Shown in pieces: positions 34,376 through 43,355 of a stretch of DNA of 64,000 nucleotides (its first letter is position 1; each line of letters opens with the position of its first letter). Under the pieces are notes generated by a model, which was not told the DNA's origin, made no database searches, and saw nothing but the letters and a program-made list of their open reading frames with translations. The stretch comes from Pseudarthrobacter sp. NamE5 (GTDB lineage: Bacteria > Actinomycetota > Actinomycetes > Actinomycetales > Micrococcaceae). A program made the position numbers and the translations under genes. The stretch is from positions 1 to 64,000 of the forward strand of contig NZ_VAHO01000017.1 in assembly GCF_005796225.1 (NCBI RefSeq), read 5' to 3'.

Positions 34376-35443
34376 TTAGCGTTCTGCTATTTCAGCAGCC
34401 GCTTCCAGGTAAGACAGGGCTCCACTGGAGGAAGGGTCGTAAGTCATGACCGTCTGCTGGTAGCTGGGGGCCTCGGAGATACGCACCGAACGCGGAACAA
34501 CAGCAGACAAGACCTGGTCGGGGAAGTGTTGCCGCACTTCGGCGGCAACCTGGGCCGCAAGATTGGTTCGGCCGTCGTACATAGTGAGGAGAATCGTCGA
34601 AACCACCAGGTCCGCATTGAGATGCTTTTGGATCATCTCGATGTTCTTCAGGAGCTGGCTCAGGCCCTCGAGCGCGTAGTACTCGCACTGGATGGGGATA
34701 AGCACCTCATTGGCCGCGCAGAATGCGTTGACGGTCAACAAACCCAGGCTGGGCGGGCAGTCGATGAAAATGTAGTCGAGCCGCTGCTCGCCGTTCTTTT
34801 CCCGCGTCTTGGCATAAACGTCGATCGCCCGCCGCAGGCGCTGCTCGCGTGCAACGAGGGAAACGAGTTCGATTTCCGCGCCGGCCAAATGGATAGTGGC
34901 AGGCGCGCAGATCAGATTGTTGATGTCCGGGCATTGGGCAACAACATCGGCGAGCGGAACATCATTGATCAGGACGTCGTAGATGCTGTCGACGTCGGCA
35001 TGGTGTTCAATTCCCAGGGCCGTCGAGGCGTTGCCCTGCGGGTCGATGTCGATCACCAGGACGTTGAGGCCAGCAGCGGCAAGAGCCGCAGCGATGTTTA
35101 CTGTCGTGGTGGTTTTTCCCACCCCGCCCTTTTGGTTCGAGACGGTGAACACCCGGGTATTTTCCGGCCGGGGCAGCTTGCGTCCCACCAACCGTTCCCG
35201 GCGTTTTGTTTCGTGCGCCAACTCGCGGGCTATTGGACTTGAGTCATCAATGGCATCGATGATGTTATTTCTACCAGCAGCGGTCGTTTCACGTGAAACA
35301 GCTACAGCGTTGGAGCGCTGGGCAACCTTTTCAGGGTGCGTTCCGCCTCTTCCGGGAGCTCCACCGAGACCAGCGACGGAACGTGCGGACCCCAAAGACA
35401 CGAACGGCGGTATCCGTTGCGTGGAGGCTTCGCTACTGGTCAC
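34376..35443 (-). CDS. parA: Chromosome partitioning ATPase ParA
   Basis: 355 residues. A low-complexity N-terminal extension of about 90 residues precedes the ATPase. The deviant Walker A KGGVGKTTTTVN is near residue 109, Walker A' IDIDPQGNAST follows, and Walker B YIFIDCPPSLG is near 215. ParA moves ParB-bound origins along the nucleoid. A parS site (35285-35300) lies inside the N-terminal coding part and is translated as VSRET. The gene is transcribed with parB; rsmG ends 95 bases upstream. The choice of ATG at 35443 is uncertain because later starts would keep the ATPase intact. Confidence 0.96.
   Translation of the reverse strand: MTSSEASTQRIPPFVSLGSARSVAGLGGAPGRGGTHPEKVAQRSNAVAVSRETTAAGRNNIIDAIDDSSPIARELAHETKRRERLVGRKLPRPENTRVFTVSNQKGGVGKTTTTVNIAAALAAAGLNVLVIDIDPQGNASTALGIEHHADVDSIYDVLINDVPLADVVAQCPDINNLICAPATIHLAGAEIELVSLVAREQRLRRAIDVYAKTREKNGEQRLDYIFIDCPPSLGLLTVNAFCAANEVLIPIQCEYYALEGLSQLLKNIEMIQKHLNADLVVSTILLTMYDGRTNLAAQVAAEVRQHFPDQVLSAVVPRSVRISEAPSYQQTVMTYDPSSSGALSYLEAAAEIAER
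35285..35300. promoter_or_regulatory. parS: parS site 8, inside parA
   Basis: CGTTTCACGTGAAACA, a perfect 14-base core inside the parA coding sequence; on the coding strand it reads as Val-Ser-Arg-Glu-Thr. Closest parS to dnaA, 3.9 kb away. Confidence 0.95.
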
Positions 35444-35538
35444 TGGGGCACACTCACTCTCGTTCAGCCAAATTTGCTGCCGTTCTCTAGCCTAACTGCT
35501 GGACCCGGCAGAGTTTGGTCACCGGGCCTGAACCAGGC

Positions 35539-36183
35539 CTACTTTTGGGACTTGTTTACAACGATGCGGACTACGGTAGTCGGTTCCTCGAGCAGGTTCT
35601 CGCCCACCGTGACGACGGTGGTTTCCACGCCGCCCAGCTTGCGGATGGTCTTTGCCGCTTTCTCGATCTCCTCGCCCGCACTTCGCCCCTTGATGGCCAC
35701 CACTTCTCCCTTGCCGGCAAGCAGGGGGATGGTCAGCCCGGCGAGGTTCGTCAAGGCCGACACCGCCCGCGCAGTCACCACATCTGCCTGTACCTGGCCA
35801 ACCGCCATCTCAGCCCGGGTCCTCATCACCGTCACGTTGTCCAGCCCCAGATCGTCCACCACTTCCTGGAGCCAGATCACCCGGCGCTCCAGGGGTTCGA
35901 TCAAAGTCAGTTCCAGGTCCGGACGTGCAATGGCCAGGCACAGTCCGGGCAGTCCCGCACCACTGCCCACGTCAGCCACATGGCGCCCCTCCGGGATCTC
36001 GCTTTCAATGACGGCGCAGTTGAGGACATGCCGGCTCCAAAGCCTCGGTATCTCCCGCGGCCCGATGAGGCCACGTTCCGTACCGGAGGTGGCCAGGTGC
36101 TCCACATAGCGTTTTGCCAGGTCCAGCCGGTCGCCGAAAATCTTTTCAGCGGCCGCCAGCTCAGTTGCCGTGATGTCAACCAT
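35539..36183 (-). CDS. rsmG: 16S rRNA (guanine-N7) methyltransferase RsmG
   Basis: 214 residues, the normal size for GidB/RsmG. The SAM-binding motif HVADVGSGAGLPGLCLAI is near residue 67, with GPREIPRLWSRHVLNCAVI before it and ITARAVS-like VVTARAVSALTNL near 135. It methylates N7 of G527 (E. coli numbering) in 16S rRNA; loss gives low-level streptomycin resistance in several bacteria. It sits between parA and jag as in most actinobacteria. The ATG at 36183 is 21 bases past the jag stop, so it belongs to the rpmH-to-parB run of genes. Confidence 0.96.
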   Translation of the reverse strand: MVDITATELAAAEKIFGDRLDLAKRYVEHLATSGTERGLIGPREIPRLWSRHVLNCAVIESEIPEGRHVADVGSGAGLPGLCLAIARPDLELTLIEPLERRVIWLQEVVDDLGLDNVTVMRTRAEMAVGQVQADVVTARAVSALTNLAGLTIPLLAGKGEVVAIKGRSAGEEIEKAAKTIRKLGGVETTVVTVGENLLEEPTTVVRIVVNKSQK

Positions 36184-36204
36184 GATTAGCGGATCAGCAA
36201 TTCT

Positions 36205-36768
36205 CTAGTCTGCGGATACAACAATATGGCGTCCGGCACCCTCGCCCTCGGACTCGCTGACCAGTCCGAGGTCAGCCACGGCATCATGGACGATCTTGCG
36301 CTCATAGGCGCTCATCGGTTCCAGTGCGACGGGCTTGCCGCTGTCCTTCACGGAAGCTGCCGCATCTTCAGCGATCTTCTGCAGGTGGCCGGTACGCTCC
36401 TGCCGGTACCCGTTGATATCAAGCACCAGCCGTGAGCGGCTGTCCGTTGCGGACAGCACGGAGAGCCTGGTGAGTTCCTGGAGCGCCTCGAGGACCTCGC
36501 CGTCCTCACCTACCAAGCTGTCAAGCGCATCGGACTCTTCGTCTGTAACGATCGAAATGTAGGTGCGTCCGTTGCGTACCTCGATGTCGATATCACCATC
36601 AATGTCAGCAATGTCGAGCAGCTCCTCAAGGTAGTCTGCTGCGACGTCGCCTTCTTCCTCCAAGCGGCTGGCGGAGGACACCCTGGGCGAGGAGGTCTCT
36701 TCGTTGGCGGCGTCCTGATCGTCGATGATCTCCGCGGACAGGGCGTGCTCGGTGCTCTCGGCAGACAT
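36205..36768 (-). CDS. jag: R3H/KH domain RNA-binding protein Jag
   Basis: 187 residues from the ATG at 36768; the open frame runs further upstream inside yidC but out of its frame. The N-terminal 55 residues are acidic and probably disordered. A KH-like domain (about 55-120, with GEDGEVLEALQELTRLSV) is followed by an R3H domain (about 125-185) with SAYERKIVHDAVADL and the final GRHIVVS. Jag/KhpB proteins bind RNA and affect cell division and envelope growth. Its ATG overlaps the yidC stop (TAATG), so translation is coupled to the insertase. Confidence 0.93.
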   Translation of the reverse strand: MSAESTEHALSAEIIDDQDAANEETSSPRVSSASRLEEEGDVAADYLEELLDIADIDGDIDIEVRNGRTYISIVTDEESDALDSLVGEDGEVLEALQELTRLSVLSATDSRSRLVLDINGYRQERTGHLQKIAEDAAASVKDSGKPVALEPMSAYERKIVHDAVADLGLVSESEGEGAGRHIVVSAD

Positions 36769-37739
36769 TACTTCTTCTTCCTGTTCTTGCGTTGTGGCTG
36801 GATGCGCTGGCCCTTGGCCTGTGCCACGGCCGCGGCAGCATCGTCGGAATCGTCCTTCTTGCCGCTCAGGATGGGCAGGGCCGGGAGACCCTTGGCGGCA
36901 CGGCGTTCCGCGAGGGCCTTGGCGGCGGGGGATCCCGGCGTCGGCATACGGCGGATGACGAAGAACTGCTGGCCCATGGTCCACAGGTTGGTGGTGGTCC
37001 AGTAGATCAGGACACCGATGGGGAAGTTGATGCCGCCCACACCAAAGACGATCGGCAGGATGTAGAGCATCATCTTCTGCTGGCGCATGAACGGGCTGGC
37101 CATGGCTTCTTCAGACATGTTCTTGGCCATGATCTGCTTCTGCGTGATGAACTGCGAGGCCGTCATGGCCAAAATCATGAGGATGGAGAGGATCCAGACG
37201 GCGACGACATTGCCGCCTGGGGGCGTGCCATGGAGCAGCGTCGCGGAGAGCGGAGCTCCGAAGATGGTGGACTGGTCGAACTGCACCACCTGCTCGTGGC
37301 TCATGGCCCCGATACCCTCGCCCTCGCGGCTGGCCGTCGAAATGCCCGAAAGAACGGTAAACAGCGCGAAGAAGAACGGCATCTGGATCAGCATGGGGAG
37401 GCAGGCGGAGAACGGGTTGGTCCCGTGCTTCTTGTACATCGCCATCTGTTCCTGCGCCATGGCCTGGCGGGACAGCTGGTCGGTCTTGCCCTTGTACTTG
37501 TCCTGGAGCTTTTTCAGGTCCGGCTGCAACAACTGCATGCCGCGCTGCGCCTTGATCTGCTTTACGAACACGGGAATCAGTGCCGCACGGATCACCAGCA
37601 CCAGGCCGATGATGGACAGCGTCCACGTCCAGCCCGAGGCTTCCGGCAGCCCAATGGCAGTCAGTCCCTCATGGAATCCCACCATGATGATGGACACAAG
37701 CCATTTGAACGGAAACATGATTGTTTCAAAGAAGTCCAT
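36768..37739 (-). CDS. yidC: Membrane protein insertase YidC
   Basis: 323 residues of the Gram-positive/actinobacterial short type without the large periplasmic domain. The N-terminal helix FKWLVSIIMVGFHEGL is followed by WTWTLSIIGLVLVIRAALIPVFVKQIKAQRGMQ with the conserved groove arginine. The cytoplasmic coiled loop comes next (residues 75-115), then helices with NPFSACLPMLIQMPFFFALF and a C-terminal hydrophobic pair near 210-250. The tail is strongly basic (QRKNRKKK) and binds ribosomes. It inserts small or Sec-dependent membrane proteins. It sits between yidD and jag. Confidence 0.96.
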   Translation of the reverse strand: MDFFETIMFPFKWLVSIIMVGFHEGLTAIGLPEASGWTWTLSIIGLVLVIRAALIPVFVKQIKAQRGMQLLQPDLKKLQDKYKGKTDQLSRQAMAQEQMAMYKKHGTNPFSACLPMLIQMPFFFALFTVLSGISTASREGEGIGAMSHEQVVQFDQSTIFGAPLSATLLHGTPPGGNVVAVWILSILMILAMTASQFITQKQIMAKNMSEEAMASPFMRQQKMMLYILPIVFGVGGINFPIGVLIYWTTTNLWTMGQQFFVIRRMPTPGSPAAKALAERRAAKGLPALPILSGKKDDSDDAAAAVAQAKGQRIQPQRKNRKKK

Positions 37740-37755
37740 TACTTATCCCTATTCG

Positions 37756-38151
37756 TCAGGCCGCCCTGCGGCCTTCTCCATCAGTCCGAGCAGCCAGGTA
37801 CTTGTCCGGGTTGTTCAGCACAACAATTGTGGGGGTCTGGTGCTCAGGCCATTCCCGATGACCGGCGGGGACGTGGTCCACACCGCCGGCGTTCCATGGA
37901 TGGCAGCGGCCGAGTCGCCGGGCGGCAAGCCAGCTTCCCTTGACGGCACCGTGGACTGTGATCGCTTCAAGGGCGTAGGCCGAGCATGAAGGAAAAAAGC
38001 GGCACACTTGCCCGTACAAGGGAGAAATCACCTTGCGGTAAGCCATCAGCAGCAAAATAAGGATGTTCCGGGGGAGGTTCCAGAGGAACAGTCCGGTGGC
38101 GGCGGCACCGCGTTGGAGACAGGTAGCGACGACGGCGGTGGCGTTACGCAC
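37756..38151 (-). CDS. yidD: Membrane protein insertion efficiency factor YidD
   Basis: 131 residues from a GTG at 38151, which overlaps the rnpA stop by eight bases; the frame extends upstream inside rnpA. The family core [35 protein letters not shown] (quoted here only as YRKVISPL and [15 protein letters not shown]) lies at about residues 36-70, after a hydrophobic, amphipathic helix. [14 protein letters not shown] follows. The C-terminal 35 residues beyond the family are of no known function. It aids YidC, encoded 16 bases downstream. Confidence 0.93.
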   Translation of the reverse strand: MRNATAVVATCLQRGAAATGLFLWNLPRNILILLLMAYRKVISPLYGQVCRFFPSCSAYALEAITVHGAVKGSWLAARRLGRCHPWNAGGVDHVPAGHREWPEHQTPTIVVLNNPDKYLAARTDGEGRRAA

Positions 38152-38554
38152 GCGATGTCCCCTCCTGTGTTGTACCGGCCGAACGGTTGGCCGCATTCCT
38201 GGCAGGGCGGCCGGCCAGACGGGTGATCGTCGATTCCAGGGCTGCGTTGTAATCCGACAGCAGCTGGTCCCAGCTGGCACTAGCGGACGCAGGAAGCGCG
38301 CGGACCACTATGGCAAAACCCGTGCCGTACTCACGCAATGAGGCAGCACCTGCTTCCCTCAGTCTCCTCTTAACGAGGTTCCTGACCACAGCGTTCCCTA
38401 CACTCTTGGAAACGATGAACCCGATCCGGCTGGGTTCGTCAGCAGCAATGGCTGCCGTATATAACACTACGTTCCGGCGTCCATTGCGGACACCGGAACG
38501 TACAGTTGTTGAAAAATCGGCTGCAGTCCTCAAACGGTTACGGGTGGCCAGCAC
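38144..38554 (-). CDS. rnpA: Ribonuclease P protein component
   Basis: 136 residues, ATG start. The N-terminus [21 protein letters not shown] and the RNR signature region ([17 protein letters not shown], near residues 52-68) identify RnpA, the basic protein that helps RNase P RNA cut the 5' leader from tRNA precursors. The C-terminal 25 residues beyond the usual end are Ala/Arg/Thr-rich. It lies 40 bases after rpmH in the conserved rpmH-rnpA-yidD-yidC order. Confidence 0.96.
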   Translation of the reverse strand: MLATRNRLRTAADFSTTVRSGVRNGRRNVVLYTAAIAADEPSRIGFIVSKSVGNAVVRNLVKRRLREAGAASLREYGTGFAIVVRALPASASASWDQLLSDYNAALESTITRLAGRPARNAANRSAGTTQEGTSRA

Positions 38555-38594
38555 CTTAAACTCGCAAAGAAATGTCTACCGACGAGTCAGTTAT

Positions 38595-38732
38595 TTACGC
38601 CGACAGCTCGGTGCGGCCCTTGCCACGGCGGGCTGCCAGGATGGCACGGCCGGCACGGGTACGCATACGAAGGCGGAAGCCGTGCTTCTTGGCTCGACGG
38701 CGGTTATTCGGCTGAAAAGTCCGCTTGCTCAC
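38595..38732 (-). CDS. rpmH: 50S ribosomal protein L34
   Basis: 45 residues from a GTG at 38732 with GGAG nine bases before. The protein begins [18 protein letters not shown] and continues [17 protein letters not shown], the near-invariant L34 sequence, and ends KGRTELSA. It is part of the large ribosomal subunit. First gene of the minus-strand run from the origin to parB; its promoter lies in the spacer to dnaA. Confidence 0.98.
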   Translation of the reverse strand: MSKRTFQPNNRRRAKKHGFRLRMRTRAGRAILAARRGKGRTELSA

Positions 38733-39200
38733 GTTAGTTACTCCAGTGGATCAAAGGTGCGCCCACCCGATCAGTATGGGGAAGAACTGGCCGACGCTAA
38801 GTTTTGTATATGCACGCTTCCCCCGGCTGCCCAGACGCACTGCGCCTGGAACATTCAGATGGGGCCAAAAAGCGGACACAAAGGACTTCACAACGTTAGG
38901 GCAATTTGCAGCCCTGAGTCAAACCGGAGCGGCTTGCGGAAGCTATCCCCAGCTGTGCCTAACATGCCCCGAATACCTGTGGATGAAGTGGCTCACAGCC
39001 CACTTTTCAGAACAACACCAGTGTAATTATCCACAAGCTACTTGCCAGCTATCTTCTAGCCTTTTGATCCCCTAGAGTGGCCCAGTAGCCGATTATCCAC
39101 GTGCTGTGCATAACCCTGTGGATGAAGCTGAACCAGATCCTGGTTCCGTGCTTGCGGCTGCAGGCAATGCAGGCAAAGCAAGTTTTGAGGGAACCCATTG
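38733..39200. promoter_or_regulatory. rpmH-dnaA spacer with DnaA boxes
   Basis: A 470-base divergent spacer. It holds the perfect DnaA box TTATCCACA at 39027-39035 and near matches: TGTGGATGA (38978), TTATCCACG (39093), TGTGCATAA (39105) and TGTGGATGA (39117). Promoters for rpmH (left) and dnaA (right) must lie here, and the boxes next to dnaA suit autoregulation. In many bacteria this spacer is the second half of a two-part origin. Confidence 0.75.
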
Positions 39201-40625
39201 ATGACAGTAGACGAAGCCAACCAAGCCAATACTGTCGGAAGTTCCTGGCGGCGGGTGGTCAGCCTGCTGGAGCAGGATCACCGTGTTTCACCGCGGCAGC
39301 GGGGTTTTGTGATCCTTGCCCAGGCCCAGGGCCTCATTGGCTCCACCCTGCTGGTGGCTGTTCCCAACGAGCTCACCCGTGAAGTCCTGCAGACCCAGGT
39401 CAAGGAGGCCCTGGACGACGCCCTGCACAACGTCTTCTCGGAGGACATCCGCTGCGCCATTGACGTGGACACCGATCTGGTTCCCATTCACCAGGAACCT
39501 GAACCCGCCGTCGTCGAACCCTCCTTCTCCCCGGACCAGCTCGTTGAACAGAAGCCGCAGCCCATGCTGCCCAGCACGTCCCATGAATTCGGCCGGCTCA
39601 ACCCGAAGTACGTGTTCGACACCTTTGTGATCGGTTCCTCCAACCGCTTTGCCCACGCTGCTGCCGTGGCAGTGGCCGAAGCACCTGCGAAGGCCTACAA
39701 CCCGCTGTTCATCTACGGGGACTCCGGCCTCGGCAAGACACACCTGCTGCACGCCATCGGCCACTACGCACGGCGGCTCTACAGCGGAATCCGCGTCAGG
39801 TACGTCAACTCCGAAGAATTCACCAACGACTTCATCAACTCCATCCGTGATGACGAAGGTGCCAGCTTCAAGACCACCTACCGGAACGTGGACGTCCTGC
39901 TGATCGATGACATCCAGTTCCTGGCGGGCAAGGACCGTACGCTGGAGGAGTTCTTCCACACTTTCAATTCACTGCACAACAACAACAAGCAGGTGGTCAT
40001 CACCTCCGACCAGCCGCCCAAGTTGCTGGCTGGATTCGAAGACCGCATGAAGTCCCGGTTCGAGTGGGGCCTGCTGACGGACATCCAGCCCCCGGAACTC
40101 GAAACCCGCATCGCCATCCTTCGCAAGAAAGCGTTGAGCGAGGGACTGTCCGCGCCGGACGACGCCCTGGAGTACATAGCGTCGAAAATCTCCAGCAACA
40201 TCCGCGAACTCGAAGGCGCCCTCATCCGGGTTACCGCGTTCGCGAGCCTGAACCGCCAGCCCGTTGACGTGGCCCTCGCCGAGATGGTCCTCAAGGACCT
40301 CATCACCGACGACGGAGCCCAGGAGATCACGTCCGCGCAGATCCTGCAGCAGACTGCGGACTACTTCAAGCTCAGCATGGAAGAGCTCTGCAGCAAGTCC
40401 CGGACCCGGACCCTCGTGACCGCCCGGCAGATCGCCATGTACCTCTGCCGGGAACTGACGGACATGTCGCTGCCCAAGATCGGGCAGGAACTTGGCGGCC
40501 GCGACCACACCACGGTGATCCATGCGGATAGAAAGATCCGGGAACTGATGGCGGAGCGGCGTGTGATCTACAACCAGGTGACAGAACTGACCAACCGCAT
40601 CAAACAGCAACAACGGGACTCCTGA
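39201..40625 (+). CDS. dnaA: Chromosomal replication initiator DnaA
   Basis: 474 residues from ATG at 39201; a TTG directly before it is an alternative start. Domain I (about 10-90) is followed by a short linker. The AAA+ domain starts at [20 protein letters not shown], with Walker [16 protein letters not shown], Walker [13 protein letters not shown] and sensor motifs. Domain IV has the DnaA-box-binding signature [14 protein letters not shown] near the C-terminus. It opens the origin as the ATP form. GAGGGA supplies the ribosome site. DnaA boxes lie in spacers on both sides of the gene. Confidence 0.98.
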   Translation: MTVDEANQANTVGSSWRRVVSLLEQDHRVSPRQRGFVILAQAQGLIGSTLLVAVPNELTREVLQTQVKEALDDALHNVFSEDIRCAIDVDTDLVPIHQEPEPAVVEPSFSPDQLVEQKPQPMLPSTSHEFGRLNPKYVFDTFVIGSSNRFAHAAAVAVAEAPAKAYNPLFIYGDSGLGKTHLLHAIGHYARRLYSGIRVRYVNSEEFTNDFINSIRDDEGASFKTTYRNVDVLLIDDIQFLAGKDRTLEEFFHTFNSLHNNNKQVVITSDQPPKLLAGFEDRMKSRFEWGLLTDIQPPELETRIAILRKKALSEGLSAPDDALEYIASKISSNIRELEGALIRVTAFASLNRQPVDVALAEMVLKDLITDDGAQEITSAQILQQTADYFKLSMEELCSKSRTRTLVTARQIAMYLCRELTDMSLPKIGQELGGRDHTTVIHADRKIRELMAERRVIYNQVTELTNRIKQQQRDS

Positions 40626-41163
40626 ATCCACATCGCGTCACGCACTCTATACCTTATTAACAGGTGTATGTGGATAAGCCTGTGGACAGTCAAGGGGACA
40701 AGCACGGTTAATGGGCTTAAAACCCTTAAGCCATCTGTGGATCGTTAAAAACAGGCCTTTACGTTGTCCCCATCCACACCCTGTTTAAAACCCAGGTAAC
40801 GCACAGTCCGTGAACAGGGCTTAACCGCGGATCCAAGCCGCAAACCCGCGTTATCCACAGAATCCACAGCAGTTATTAACACTACGAATCCCAAAAAATT
40901 GAAATCCCTCAAACAACAAGATCGATCCCTGCGTGCAGCGTGGGGCCCTCCGGCCCTCCGCAGAGTCGGGGCGGGGACCTGGGGGATGGGTTAATCCCGG
41001 ATCTTCCGGCTAAGCTGTCAGCAAGCGCTCCCATCCCTGGGTTTCCGTGTGGTTTCCATCTGTGCGGACCATGCACCGGCCGGGGCGCCGGCAACATCTT
41101 CCGGAGTTTCCCTGCGTAATTCCCGGTCCACATGGCAACAGCAATGAAAGGCGGCACCCTTCC
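40626..41163. other. oriC: Replication origin oriC (dnaA-dnaN spacer)
   Basis: A 538-base spacer with two perfect DnaA boxes (TGTGGATAA at 40669-40677, TTATCCACA at 40851-40859) and weaker ones: TGTGGACAG (40681), TGTGGATCG (40736), CCATCCACA (40770) and GAATCCACA (40860). AT-rich stretches around 40707-40731 (GGTTAATGGGCTTAAAACCC) and 40873-40920 (AAAAAATTGAAAT) are candidate unwinding elements. The part from about 40925 to 41163 is GC-rich and should hold the dnaN promoter. Position and content match actinobacterial oriC. Confidence 0.9.
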
Positions 41164-42288
41164 GTGAAGTTCAGAGTCGATCGGGACGTCCTGGCAGAAG
41201 CCGTCACGTGGACTGCCCGGTCGTTGTCTCCGCGGCCGCCCGTGCCCGTCCTTTCCGGTCTCCTTTTGAAGGCTGAAGCGGGGACAGTCAGCCTTTCCAG
41301 CTTCGACTACGAGACCTCCGCACGGCTCGAGATCGCAGCGGACATACGCGATGAAGGCACCATCCTGGTTTCAGGCCGGCTTCTCGCCGACATTTGCCGC
41401 AGCCTTCCGTCAGCTCCTGTGGACGTGGAAACCGACGGCAACAAAGTCACCCTCACCTGCCGTCGAAGCAGCTTCCATCTCGCCACGATGCCTGAGGCTG
41501 AATACCCGCCACTTCCCCCGCTCCCGGCCATCAGCGGAACAGTCCCCGGTGACTCCTTTGCGCAGGCTGTGTCCCAGGTGATCATTGCGGCGAGCAAGGA
41601 TGACACCCTGCCCATCCTCACCGGCGTGCGGATGGAGATTGAGGACGACCTCATTACGCTCCTGGCCACCGACCGCTACCGCCTCGCGATGCGCGAAGTA
41701 CCGTGGAAGCCTGTCACTCCCGGAATTTCCACCAGTGCCCTGGTCAAAGCGAAGACGCTCAACGAGGTAGCCAAAACCCTCGGCAACAGCGGTGACATCA
41801 GCCTGGCACTCTCCGACGACGACAGCCGCCTCATCGGCTTCGAAAGTGGCGGGAGGACAACCACCTCCCTGTTGGTCGACGGGGACTACCCCAAAATCCG
41901 GTCACTGTTCCCGGACTCAACACCTATCCATGCCACTGTCCAGACCCAGGAGCTGGTGGAAGCCGTGCGCCGTGTCTCGCTCGTGGCCGAGCGCAACACC
42001 CCGGTGCGGCTGGCCTTCACTCAGGGCCAGCTGAACCTGGATGCCGGCACAGGCGAAGACGCCCAGGCTTCTGAGGAACTTGAGGCGCAGCTTTCCGGTG
42101 ATGACATCACCGTGGCCTTCAACCCGCACTACCTGGTGGAAGGCCTTAGCGTGATCGAGACCAAGTTCGTGCGCTTCTCGTTCACCACTGCCCCCAAGCC
42201 CGCCATGATCACGGCGCAGGCGGACGCTGACGGCGAGGACCAGGATGACTACCGTTACCTGGTAATGCCCGTCCGCCTTCCCAACTAG
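41164..42288 (+). CDS. dnaN: DNA polymerase III beta subunit (sliding clamp)
   Basis: 374 residues from the GTG at 41164, which gives the family N-terminus KFRVDRDVLAEAVTW; the frame runs upstream to 41047 within the origin spacer. Three topologically similar clamp domains are visible: FDYETSAR in the first; AVSQVIIAASKDDTLPILTGV and ATDRYRLAMREV in the second; and NPHYLVEGL with the final YRYLVMPVRLPN in the third. The ring tethers the polymerase to DNA. It is the next gene after dnaA across oriC. Confidence 0.97.
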   Translation: MKFRVDRDVLAEAVTWTARSLSPRPPVPVLSGLLLKAEAGTVSLSSFDYETSARLEIAADIRDEGTILVSGRLLADICRSLPSAPVDVETDGNKVTLTCRRSSFHLATMPEAEYPPLPPLPAISGTVPGDSFAQAVSQVIIAASKDDTLPILTGVRMEIEDDLITLLATDRYRLAMREVPWKPVTPGISTSALVKAKTLNEVAKTLGNSGDISLALSDDDSRLIGFESGGRTTTSLLVDGDYPKIRSLFPDSTPIHATVQTQELVEAVRRVSLVAERNTPVRLAFTQGQLNLDAGTGEDAQASEELEAQLSGDDITVAFNPHYLVEGLSVIETKFVRFSFTTAPKPAMITAQADADGEDQDDYRYLVMPVRLPN

Positions 42289-42413
42289 TCCCCACCGCCA
42301 CCCTCGCCTCGCAAGCTCGGCCAGGGAACCCTGGCGGCGTGGGCCCAGACAGTTGTTGCCGTTCTGGTCCCCACGACATGTTGCCCGCCCCTAGCGCAGA
42401 AAAGAGTTCCACC

Positions 42414-43298
42414 ATGCACATCGGACTGATCGGCCTTGGCAAAATGGGATTCAACATGCGGGAGCGCATGCGCAAGGGCGGTGTTGAGGTCACCGGGTAC
42501 GACCGCAACCCCGATGTCTCTGACGTTGGTTCCGTCGACGAACTCCTGGCCTCAGTTCCGGCACCCCGGCTCATTTGGGTCATGGTTCCCGCCGGCGCGA
42601 TCACCGACGCCGTCATCAGCGAACTGGGCGAGAAGCTCGATGAAGGTGACCTGGTGATCGACGGCGGCAACTCGCGGTTCACGGAGGACCAGAAACACGG
42701 CGAGCTTCTCGCCGTCAAGGGGATCCGCTTCGTCGACTGCGGCGTCTCCGGCGGTGTCTGGGGCCTGCAGAACGGGTACGGCCTGATGGCCGGCGGGGAT
42801 GCTGCGGATATCGAACGCGCGCTCCCCGTCTTTGACGCGCTGCGTCCTGAGGGTGAACGTGAGGACAGCTTCGTCCACGTGGGCGGAATCGGCGCTGGCC
42901 ACTACGCCAAAATGGTGCACAACGGCATCGAGTACGGCCTCATGCAGGCCTATGCCGAGGGCTACCAGCTCCTTGCCTCCAAGGACATCATCAGCGATCT
43001 GCCGGGCACCTTCCGGGCCTGGCAGAAAGGCACTGTGGTCCGGTCGTGGCTGCTGGACCTGCTGGTCAAGGCGCTCGATGAGGATCCGGGTCTGCAGAAC
43101 ATCGACGATTACGTCGAGGATTCCGGTGAAGGCAGATGGACCGTGGAAGAGGCCATCGCCAACGCCATCCCGGCGCCCGCCATCACGGCCGCCCTGTTCG
43201 CCCGTTTCGAGTCACGGGAGGACAGCTCACCGGCCATGAAGATGGTGTCCGCACTGCGCCACCAGTTTGGCGGGCATGCCACCCGTCCCGCCAAGTAG
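42414..43298 (+). CDS. gnd: 6-phosphogluconate dehydrogenase, decarboxylating (GntZ-type)
   Basis: 294 residues from ATG 42414, shorter than the ~470-residue enzyme of E. coli and typical of the short class. The nucleotide motif GLIGLGKMGFNMRERM is at residues 3-18 and the substrate loop GGNSRFTEDQK near 84. CGVSGGVWGLQNGYGLMAGG follows, and the catalytic Lys-containing HYAKMVHNGIEYGLMQAYAEG is near 165. It oxidises 6-phosphogluconate to ribulose 5-phosphate and CO2. Its place between dnaN and recF is also seen in other actinobacteria. Confidence 0.95.
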   Translation: MHIGLIGLGKMGFNMRERMRKGGVEVTGYDRNPDVSDVGSVDELLASVPAPRLIWVMVPAGAITDAVISELGEKLDEGDLVIDGGNSRFTEDQKHGELLAVKGIRFVDCGVSGGVWGLQNGYGLMAGGDAADIERALPVFDALRPEGEREDSFVHVGGIGAGHYAKMVHNGIEYGLMQAYAEGYQLLASKDIISDLPGTFRAWQKGTVVRSWLLDLLVKALDEDPGLQNIDDYVEDSGEGRWTVEEAIANAIPAPAITAALFARFESREDSSPAMKMVSALRHQFGGHATRPAK

Positions 43299-43355
43299 CC
43301 CCCAAGCAGCATCCACCGGGAGCCCCTGAAGGTTCCCAGAATTGTCGAATTCCGC

